A stretch of 21,297 nucleotides of DNA from an uncultured Prevotella sp. (GTDB lineage Bacteria; Bacteroidota; Bacteroidia; Bacteroidales; Bacteroidaceae). Below, in pieces: positions 15,494 to 21,297 of this stretch. Under the pieces are notes generated by a model, which made no database searches, was not told where the DNA came from, and saw only the letters and a list, made by a program, of their open reading frames with translations. Made by a program: the position numbers and the translations under genes. Position 1 is the stretch's first letter, and every line of letters starts with the position of its first letter. The stretch covers positions 1-21,297 of the forward strand of contig CAAGGA010000100.1 in assembly GCA_900769275.1 (NCBI GenBank). Reading direction: 5' to 3'.

Positions 15494-16414
15494 CTATTTG
15501 ATTTTCCGGATATCAAATGGTGTTTTCTGATAGACGTAATAGTTTATCCAGTTCTGGAAAAGCAGATTGGCATGGGCACGCCATGTAACGACAGGTCCTT
15601 TCTTTGGATTGTCATCCTTGTAATAGTTCTTCGGCAAATCCACATCGTCACGTTTATCTTTGTCACGCATATACTCATTGTGCAGAGTCTCTGGATTATA
15701 TTCCATGTGCCCCGTGATATAGAATTCACGTCCACGCCGTGCCATTACCATACTGACACCACTCTCGGGAGACTCCGCAATGAGAGTGACATCGGGAGAG
15801 GCAATGATGTCTTCACGGTGTATCTCCGTATGCCTTGAATGCGGCATCTGAAAGATGTCATCAAATCCTCGGAAGATGGGATAACGTTCCTTACGCACGC
15901 AATGCTGCGGAAAGATTCCGAACATTTTTTTCGACAGCTGGTACTTCTTTATGCCATAGTGATGATAAAGCCCTGCCTGTGCGGCCCAGCAGATATACAT
16001 CGTGGAAGTGACATGGGTACGGGACCATGAGAAAATCTCTGATATCTCATTCCAATAGTTCACTTCTTCAAACTCCATATTCTCCACTGGTGCACCGGTG
16101 ATAATCATACCATCGAATTTCTCGTTGCGCAGTTCCTCGAAATCCTTGTAGAACATCATCATGTGCTCTATCGGTGTATTCTTGGAAGTATGGCTTCTGA
16201 GTTTCATGAATGTGATGTCAATCTGCAACGGTGTATTGGAAATCAGGCGTATGAGGTCTGTTTCCGTTGTCACCTTGATGGGCATAAGGTTAAGGATAGC
16301 GATTCTCAAAGGACGGATATCCTGAGAATGTCCCCTTGTCTCGTCAATGACAAAGATATTTTCTCCCTTGAGAATATCTATTGCCGGCAGATGGTCAGGA
16401 AGTTTCAGTGGCAT
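15494..16414 (-). CDS. metA: Homoserine O-acyltransferase MetA, predicted acetyl-CoA specific
   Basis: A 306-aa cytosolic MetA, first dedicated enzyme of methionine synthesis, acylating the hydroxyl of homoserine. The catalytic residues sit at the standard MetA positions: Cys142 in YICWAAQAG, His235 and Glu237 in ITGHMEYN. The acyl-specificity residue at 111 is Glu (GAPVENMEF), where E. coli has Gly and uses succinyl-CoA; Glu111 is associated with acetyl-CoA in characterised MetA proteins. The product should therefore be O-acetylhomoserine, despite the usual annotation as a succinyltransferase. It opens a minus-strand run that ends with metY. No S-adenosylmethionine riboswitch was recognised in the 189 bases upstream. 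Confidence 0.95.
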   Translation of the reverse strand: MPLKLPDHLPAIDILKGENIFVIDETRGHSQDIRPLRIAILNLMPIKVTTETDLIRLISNTPLQIDITFMKLRSHTSKNTPIEHMMMFYKDFEELRNEKFDGMIITGAPVENMEFEEVNYWNEISEIFSWSRTHVTSTMYICWAAQAGLYHHYGIKKYQLSKKMFGIFPQHCVRKERYPIFRGFDDIFQMPHSRHTEIHREDIIASPDVTLIAESPESGVSMVMARRGREFYITGHMEYNPETLHNEYMRDKDKRDDVDLPKNYYKDDNPKKGPVVTWRAHANLLFQNWINYYVYQKTPFDIRKIK

Positions 16415-16458
16415 CGTCTAAATGTTGTTTACAGAAGTTTCGCAAGCCTCCACTTCTT

Positions 16459-16559
16459 CGGTTTTGAGGTTTTATGGTTGTGGTACGGTCGCTTCGCTTT
16501 TACGGAGGTCACGCTATATTCCGCTGAACCGTACAACCTTAAAAACCGTATAACCGCAT
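16459..16559. repeat. AACCGTACAACC-family intergenic repeat, copy D
   Basis: The left arm 16459-16489 (GGTTTTATGGTTGTGGTACGG) faces the right arm 16527-16559 (AACCGTACAACCTTAAAAACC and on) as an imperfect inverted repeat around about 37 bases. It lies between the end of the M13 peptidase gene and the start of metA. Confidence 0.65.
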
Positions 16560-16603
16560 GAAACAGAGCAAGTCGTGAAACTTGAATAGTTTATAAGTAG
16601 ATA

Positions 16604-18676
16604 TTACCAAAGTCTGAGTCTTTTCTCCGGGGCTACGTAGAGCGGGTCGTTGGGCTTGATATTGAAAGCATCGTACCATGCGTCAATGTGTGGCAGTGCT
16701 CCCTTTACACGCCATTCTCCCTGTGAATGCACGTCGTTCAGCAGTCGGTTGCGTATTTCCTTTTCTGTGATATTCTGTCCCCACACGCCGGCATAGGCAC
16801 AGAAAAACCTCTGGTCGGCAGTGAGCCCGAGTTTCTTGCCTGCATTGGCTTTCGCTGCCTTTTCGTTTGCCTTCAGGGCCTGTGCCTCGGCATTCTTGTA
16901 CGCCTGATACGCCACCATGAGACCGCCGTGGTCTGCAAGGTTCTCACCGAGTGTCATACGTCCGTTGGCATGGAGTCCCGGCAGAACTTCAATCTGTGAG
17001 AAGACATCGGCGAAATAATCACCAAGTTTCTTGAAGTTCTCCACATCATCCTTTGTCCACCAATCGGTCATGTTTCCGTTCTTGTCAAAGTGTGAGCCCT
17101 GATCGTCAAAGCCATGTGTCATCTCATGACCTATCACGACACCGATGGCACCATAGTTGAACGCATCATCAGCCTCGGGGTCGAAGAAAGGATACTGCAG
17201 GATACCTGCAGGGAAACATATCTCGTTCGTAGTAGGATTGTAGTAGGCATTGACAGTCTGTGGTGTCATGTGCCACTCATTACGATTGACAGGCTTGCCC
17301 ACCTTTTCATCCTGCCTCTGTTTTGAAATGAAGCGGCTTGCCTCACGCAGGTTTTCCAAGAGAGACTTCTCAGGGTCGATGACGAGAGCAGAGTAATCAC
17401 GCCATTCATCCGGATAACCTATCTTCACGTAGAAAGCATCCAGTTTCTCGCGTGCTACCTTCTTCGTCTCTGGGTTCATCCATTCCTGTGCATCGATACG
17501 TTCTCCGAGAGCCGTCTGCAGGTTTTTCACGAGTTGCTTCATACGCTCCTTGCTTGAAGCCGGGAAGAAGCGGTCGCAATATATCTTTCCGAGCGGCTCA
17601 CCAAGAACTGACTGCACGATATTCGTTGCTTTCCGCCAACGTGGGAAATCCTCCTGACGACCGCTCATTACCCTTCCGTTGAATTCGAACGCTTCTTCGG
17701 CAACGGCATCACTGAGATATGCAGCAGCATCATCTATGACATCCCATTCCAGTTTCGCCCGTAATGTCTCCACATCCATTTCCCTGAGAGCCTTGTCAAG
17801 ACCTGCCATGAATGCCGGCTGACCAAGGACGAGTGACTGGTAATACTTTTCGTCTATGCCCTTTGCATTCATCAGCCTGTCAAGCGGGAAATTGGGGTAT
17901 TTGGCACGGAAATCCTGTATCGTCATCTTGTTATAGTTCTTCTCCACATCACGCAATTCCGTGCGTGAGAGTGAGAACTCGGCTATCTTCGTCTCCAGAT
18001 TGAGCACTCTCTCCATACGTTCCTTTGCCTTGTCCTCCGTAAATCCGACGAGCTGGAACATCTTCACTATATGCTTCCTGTAAGCCTGCATGATGGCGAG
18101 CGTAGCCTCGTCCTTGTTGAGGTAATAGTCCCGCTGTCCGAGTGAGAGTCCTCCCTGATAGATGCTGAGGATATTGTTCTTCGCATCCTTTTCGTCGGCA
18201 CCGAAACCGCAATGTGCAAAAAAGGAACTGCCATACCGGCACTCGTCATAGACATACGCCATCAGGTCATCCATGCCCGATGCTTTCTCCAAACGGTTGA
18301 TGAACGGCATGACCGGTGACACGCCGTCTCTGTTACGTCTGACGGAGTCCATGGCAAGATTGTAGAGGTCTCCTATCTTCTGTTCCAAGGAGCCTGCGGG
18401 GCTTTTCTTGCCGGATAATTCCGTGAGGATGGAATTGATATTCCTGCTGTTGTCCTCAGCGAGTTTGTCAAAACTGCCGTAACGCGAATATGCGGCAGGA
18501 AGCGGATTGTTCTTCATCCATCCACCGCACGCATACTGATAGAAGTCTGTTCCGGGACTGACAGACAAATCCATATTCTCTGCCTTGATACCTGCTCCAA
18601 GGACTCTGTCCTGAGCAATGCTTCCCATTGGCATAACGGTTATTGCCATTGCTATTGTCAGATTTTTTATATTCAT
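16604..18676 (-). CDS. pepO: M13 family zinc endopeptidase (PepO/neprilysin-like)
   Basis: A 690-aa M13 metallo-endopeptidase. A hydrophobic signal sequence (residues 1-21, ending SIA before QD) points to export to the periplasm; there is no lipobox. The catalytic site is complete: HEMTH at 517-521 (His517, Glu518, His521), third zinc ligand Glu578 in GENLADHGG with Asp582, and the substrate-binding NAYYNP at 476-481. The N-terminal M13 domain begins with PGTDFYQYACGGW (41-53). The length of about 690 is normal. The C-terminus is RLRLW, keeping the final Trp but not the Cys of the usual C-x-V-W ending. It lies 64 bases downstream of the ABC-F gene with no terminator between, so co-transcription is possible. 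It likely degrades peptides in the periplasm. Confidence 0.93.
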   Translation of the reverse strand: MNIKNLTIAMAITVMPMGSIAQDRVLGAGIKAENMDLSVSPGTDFYQYACGGWMKNNPLPAAYSRYGSFDKLAEDNSRNINSILTELSGKKSPAGSLEQKIGDLYNLAMDSVRRNRDGVSPVMPFINRLEKASGMDDLMAYVYDECRYGSSFFAHCGFGADEKDAKNNILSIYQGGLSLGQRDYYLNKDEATLAIMQAYRKHIVKMFQLVGFTEDKAKERMERVLNLETKIAEFSLSRTELRDVEKNYNKMTIQDFRAKYPNFPLDRLMNAKGIDEKYYQSLVLGQPAFMAGLDKALREMDVETLRAKLEWDVIDDAAAYLSDAVAEEAFEFNGRVMSGRQEDFPRWRKATNIVQSVLGEPLGKIYCDRFFPASSKERMKQLVKNLQTALGERIDAQEWMNPETKKVAREKLDAFYVKIGYPDEWRDYSALVIDPEKSLLENLREASRFISKQRQDEKVGKPVNRNEWHMTPQTVNAYYNPTTNEICFPAGILQYPFFDPEADDAFNYGAIGVVIGHEMTHGFDDQGSHFDKNGNMTDWWTKDDVENFKKLGDYFADVFSQIEVLPGLHANGRMTLGENLADHGGLMVAYQAYKNAEAQALKANEKAAKANAGKKLGLTADQRFFCAYAGVWGQNITEKEIRNRLLNDVHSQGEWRVKGALPHIDAWYDAFNIKPNDPLYVAPEKRLRLW

Positions 18677-18740
18677 AAAATTAATGTATGATTGATTATT
18701 CTATGTTTTATGTTTTTGCTATGAAAAAGATGTCGGGGAG

Positions 18741-20687
18741 TCATGCCTCTATCTGAAGTGACAGTTCCTCCCATTTCGCCATCTCCGCATCAAGTGAAGA
18801 CTGCAGTTCCGTATATTGGTTCACGAGGGACATATTTGCTGCATTCTCCGGGGCTTCGAGCTGTTTGCCGAGGTCCGCCAGTCTGCACTCAAGGTTCTCT
18901 ATGCGTCTCTCGCTCTCCTTTATCTGTTTCTGGATGCGTGTGATTTTCTTCTGCTGTTCCTTTCTTTCCTCATAAGACAACGTCTGCTCCCTTGTCTCAT
19001 GTTTTTCCGTTACAGGGTTATTGTCTTCCTCCTTTTCTTTCTTTCCTGCATTCCCACTGTCGAGAGCGTCAGATATTGTCTCTGCCTTATGGAAGCGGAG
19101 GTAATCGTATATACCTCCAAGGTGTTCACGCACTTTTCCGTCAGCAAACTCATACACCTTATCTACCAGTCCGTCAAGGAAGTCACGGTCATGACTCACC
19201 AGGATGACTGTGCCGTCAAATGCCTTGATGGCTTCCTTCAGCACGTCTTTCGACCGCATATCCAGATGGTTGGTAGGCTCATCGAGAATGAGGAGATTGA
19301 CAGGCTCGAGAAGCAGTCTTATCATAGCGAGGCGTGAACGCTCGCCACCGGAGAGCACCTTGACTTTCTTCTCCGATGCCTCGCCTCCGAACATGAATGC
19401 TCCGAGAATGTCATTTATCCTCAGCCTCACCTCTCCTTTCGCCACATTGTCGATAGTCTCAAAGACGCTCAACGACTCATCAAGCAACTGCGCCTGATTC
19501 TGTGCGAAATAACCTATCTGAACGTTATGTCCCACTTTCAGCGTGCCGTCGAACGGGATTTCTCCCATGATGCACTTCACGAGAGTGGATTTTCCCTCAC
19601 CGTTCTTGCCTACGAAAGCCACTTTCTCTCCACGCCTTATGAGCATATCCACATTGGAGAATACCTGATGGCTACCGTAACTCTTGGCTACCTGGTCGCA
19701 TATCACGGGATAATCTCCCGAACGCAGACATGGCGGAAACTTGAGATGAAGCGAGGAATTGTCCACCTCATCTATTTCTATAGGTACAATCTTCTCCAGT
19801 TGCCTGATGCGCTGCTGCACCTGAACCGCCTTTGTTGCCTGATAGCGGAAACGCTCGATAAACTGCTTCGTATCGGCTATTTCTTTCTGCTGGTTCTCGT
19901 ATGCACGTATCTGCTGCTCTCTTCTCTCAGCGCGAAGCCTGACGTATTCGTCATACTTTACCTTGTAGTCTATCACCTTGCCGCAGGATATTTCCAGCGT
20001 ACGGTTGGTGACATTATTGATAAACGCACGGTCGTGGCTGACGAGAACGACAGCCTGCGATGTCTGTGCCAGTTGCTGCTCAAGCCATTGTATGGACTCT
20101 ATATCCAGATGGTTTGTAGGCTCATCGAGGAGCAGGACATCCGGCTTCTGCAACAGTATCTTGGCAAGTTCGATACGCATACGCCATCCTCCCGAGAACT
20201 CACCGGTAGGACGGTCAAAATCCCTCCGGGAGAAGCCCAGACCTGTCAGCGTACGCTCTATCTCCGCCTCATAGTTGTCACCACCCAGCATCATGAACCG
20301 TTCGTGTTCCTGCGTGAATTTCTCCACCAGTTCCATATACGAGTCGCTCTCATAGTCGGTACGGTCAGCCAGCTGACGGTTCATGGCATCAATTCTTTCT
20401 TTCAGTCCCGTCACCTTGGCAAAGGCTTTCCGTGCCTCTTCACGCACCGTGGTATCATCCTGCAATATCATTACCTGCGGCAGATACCCGATAGTCTGAC
20501 CATTCGGCACGGAAATAGTTCCTGCCGTGGGTGTCTGTCTGCCACATAATATCTTGAGCATGGTAGATTTGCCCGCACCATTTTTTCCCACGAGGGCTAT
20601 ACGGTCACGGTCATTGATTACGAAACTCGCATCAAGGAACAACGGCTTCACGCCGAACTCTACTGTCAATCCTTCTACTGAAATCAT
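18741..20687 (-). CDS. ABC-F family ATPase with C-terminal coiled coil
   Basis: A 648-aa soluble protein with two ABC ATPase domains and no membrane helices, that is, an ABC-F translation factor acting at the ribosomal E site. First domain: Walker A GKNGAGKS (34-41), signature SGGWR (165-169), Walker B LLLDEP with Asp188-Glu189. Second: Walker A GKNGEGKS (360-367), signature LSGGERSR (445-452), Walker B Asp469-Glu470. The basic linker of about 60 residues (240-300) is the arm that would touch P-site tRNA. A charged spacer (540-575) leads to a coiled coil (about 575-647) like that of Uup or YdiF. This layout fits a housekeeping factor; a resistance role cannot be excluded. Its leader is about 160 bases long and contains a small upstream reading frame. 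Confidence 0.93.
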   Translation of the reverse strand: MISVEGLTVEFGVKPLFLDASFVINDRDRIALVGKNGAGKSTMLKILCGRQTPTAGTISVPNGQTIGYLPQVMILQDDTTVREEARKAFAKVTGLKERIDAMNRQLADRTDYESDSYMELVEKFTQEHERFMMLGGDNYEAEIERTLTGLGFSRRDFDRPTGEFSGGWRMRIELAKILLQKPDVLLLDEPTNHLDIESIQWLEQQLAQTSQAVVLVSHDRAFINNVTNRTLEISCGKVIDYKVKYDEYVRLRAERREQQIRAYENQQKEIADTKQFIERFRYQATKAVQVQQRIRQLEKIVPIEIDEVDNSSLHLKFPPCLRSGDYPVICDQVAKSYGSHQVFSNVDMLIRRGEKVAFVGKNGEGKSTLVKCIMGEIPFDGTLKVGHNVQIGYFAQNQAQLLDESLSVFETIDNVAKGEVRLRINDILGAFMFGGEASEKKVKVLSGGERSRLAMIRLLLEPVNLLILDEPTNHLDMRSKDVLKEAIKAFDGTVILVSHDRDFLDGLVDKVYEFADGKVREHLGGIYDYLRFHKAETISDALDSGNAGKKEKEEDNNPVTEKHETREQTLSYEERKEQQKKITRIQKQIKESERRIENLECRLADLGKQLEAPENAANMSLVNQYTELQSSLDAEMAKWEELSLQIEA

Positions 20688-20705
20688 TTTCTATGGTTTA
20701 TTGTC

Positions 20706-20719
20706 CCGGAGTCATCCGG
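20706..20719 (-). promoter_or_regulatory. Hairpin in the ABC-F leader overlapping the upstream ORF stop
   Basis: On the minus strand CCGGA-TGAC-TCCGG forms a 5-base stem with a 4-base loop; the loop holds the TGA that ends the small upstream reading frame. It lies about 20 bases before the ABC-F start codon, close enough to affect initiation. Confidence 0.35.
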
Positions 20720-20789
20720 TTGCGTGCAGGGCATTACTGATAGTCAGCCATAATGTGACGCAGACATCTCTTTCCATCCTGCATATCAT
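20712..20789 (-). CDS. Possible 25-aa leader peptide upstream of the ABC-F gene
   Basis: An ATG at 20789 opens a 25-codon frame (start MICRMERDVC, end NALHATG) ending at a TGA in the loop of a small hairpin, 24 bases before the ABC-F gene. TGCAGG near its start and CCTGCA near its end could pair. Some ABC-F genes are known to be controlled by ribosome stalling on leader peptides. No strong ribosome binding site is seen, and the frame could be chance. Confidence 0.25.
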   Translation of the reverse strand: MICRMERDVCVTLWLTISNALHATG

Positions 20790-20853
20790 GACATCGAAAA
20801 GCAAGAACCCCCAAAACGGCTACCAGAGACCTACCACATACGCAATCAACGTG

Positions 20854-20884
20854 CAAAGTTAGCCATTTTTATTCAAATGGCAAA
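20854..20884 (-). promoter_or_regulatory. Bacteroidota promoter of the ABC-F gene
   Basis: On the minus strand TTTG (20884-20881), a spacer of exactly 19 bases and TAACTTTG (20861-20854) give a full match to the phylum's main promoter consensus. The start point near 20846 leaves a leader of about 160 bases before the ATG at 20687. Confidence 0.8.
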
Positions 20885-20978
20885 AGATTAGCCGCTTTTT
20901 AAGGAATTACGCAGGTAAAAAAATGACAAAGACAACGAAAATTCTGTCAAACGTTATCGCAGAACCGAATAATTTACG

Positions 20979-20986
20979 TAACTTTG
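20979..20986 (+). promoter_or_regulatory. Candidate -7 box for trpF
   Basis: TAACTTTG matches TAnnTTTG and lies 26 bases before the trpF ATG. No clear TTTG box stands 19-21 bases upstream. Confidence 0.55.
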
Positions 20987-21012
20987 TGCTTGAATAACAA
21001 TTTATTTACGAC

Positions 21013-21297
21013 ATGAAGATAAAAGTATGCGGAATGCGAGAGTCGCAAAACATAGCCGAGGTAGCACGACTCAATATTGACTTTATCGGGCTGATATTCT
21101 GGCAAAAGAGTCCGAGATATGTCAGCCAGATACCGACCTATGCCGGATTGATACCTGACAGACCAAGCCTCTCCGGCAGTATGGTCGGCATGGAGTCAGC
21201 CAGCGGAAAGAGAATCAAGACTGTAGGAGTCTTTGTAGATGACATGCCGCAGAACATTATCACCAGAGTCTATAATTATCATCTTGACTACATACAA
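21013..21297 (+). CDS. trpF: Phosphoribosylanthranilate isomerase TrpF (N-terminal 95 residues, runs off the window)
   Basis: The visible 95 residues begin MKIKVCGMRE, where Cys6 in KVCGM is the catalytic cysteine motif of TrpF. DFIGLIFWQKSPRYV (23-37) and KTVGVFVDD (69-77) with a conserved Asp near the end match the first strands of the TIM barrel. TrpF converts phosphoribosylanthranilate to carboxyphenylaminodeoxyribulose phosphate in tryptophan synthesis. The stretch of about residues 45-68 looks longer than in typical TrpF and may be a loop insertion. It has its own promoter and is the first gene after the divergent ABC-F gene, so it may head a transcript that continues beyond the window. 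Confidence 0.92.
   Translation, partial: MKIKVCGMRESQNIAEVARLNIDFIGLIFWQKSPRYVSQIPTYAGLIPDRPSLSGSMVGMESASGKRIKTVGVFVDDMPQNIITRVYNYHLDYIQ

Larger units (their letters stand above)
20688..21012. other. Divergent promoter region between the ABC-F gene and trpF
   Basis: These 325 bases contain both promoters and the long ABC-F leader. No further gene was recognised apart from the small upstream reading frame listed separately. Confidence 0.7.

Noticed and set aside
16569..16584. Short hairpin CAAGT..ACTTG after the M13 peptidase gene
   Set aside because: Only 5 base pairs and no T run, so not supportable as a terminator.
19527..20549. A 340-codon plus-strand open frame opposite the ABC-F gene
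   Set aside because: Its sequence mirrors a highly conserved ABC-F coding region; no domain is recognised.

Overview
The window looks like a chromosomal segment of a Bacteroidales bacterium, most likely Prevotella or a close relative. The evidence is several -7 boxes of the Bacteroidota type (TAnnTTTG), A-rich leaders instead of strong Shine-Dalgarno sequences, lipoprotein-type secreted proteins, and a gene set (GroESL, M13 endopeptidase, C11 clostripain-like lipoprotein, long U32 protein, ABC-F) typical of that order. No tRNA, rRNA, CRISPR array, transposase or phage gene was seen.

Layout. Positions 1-1421 (minus strand) hold a fragment of a DUF1294-like membrane protein, a four-helix membrane protein and a maltose/galactoside-type O-acetyltransferase. 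A 939-base gap follows (1422-2360) with two kinds of repeats and promoters. From 2361 to 7252 (plus strand) runs a five-gene cluster: a circularly permuted ATP-grasp ligase-like protein, an alpha-E protein, a transglutaminase-like cysteine protease homologue, and two AstE/aspartoacylase-like proteins in tandem, closed by a strong terminator. The second AstE-like protein has lost its zinc ligands and catalytic glutamate. This cluster is the best candidate for an uncharacterised system: it resembles the predicted amidoligase/peptide-tagging gene sets built on CP-ATP-grasp, alpha-E and transglutaminase, with an added active/inactive pair of AstE-like subunits.

From 7468 to 20687 everything is on the minus strand: groES-groEL; a run metA - rlhA-like U32 - membrane lipoprotein with zinc ribbon - C11 lipoprotein - metY; an M13 endopeptidase; and an ABC-F protein. 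MetA carries Glu at position 111, the residue linked to acetyl-CoA use, which fits MetY, an O-acetylhomoserine sulfhydrylase, at the other end of the run. The last 285 bases are the start of trpF, divergent from the ABC-F gene.

Four intergenic regions (about 1902-1983, 7307-7447, 9754-9850, 16459-16559) share a repeat built from short AACCGTACAACC-like words, usually as an imperfect inverted repeat. A separate palindromic element lies at 1770-1867.
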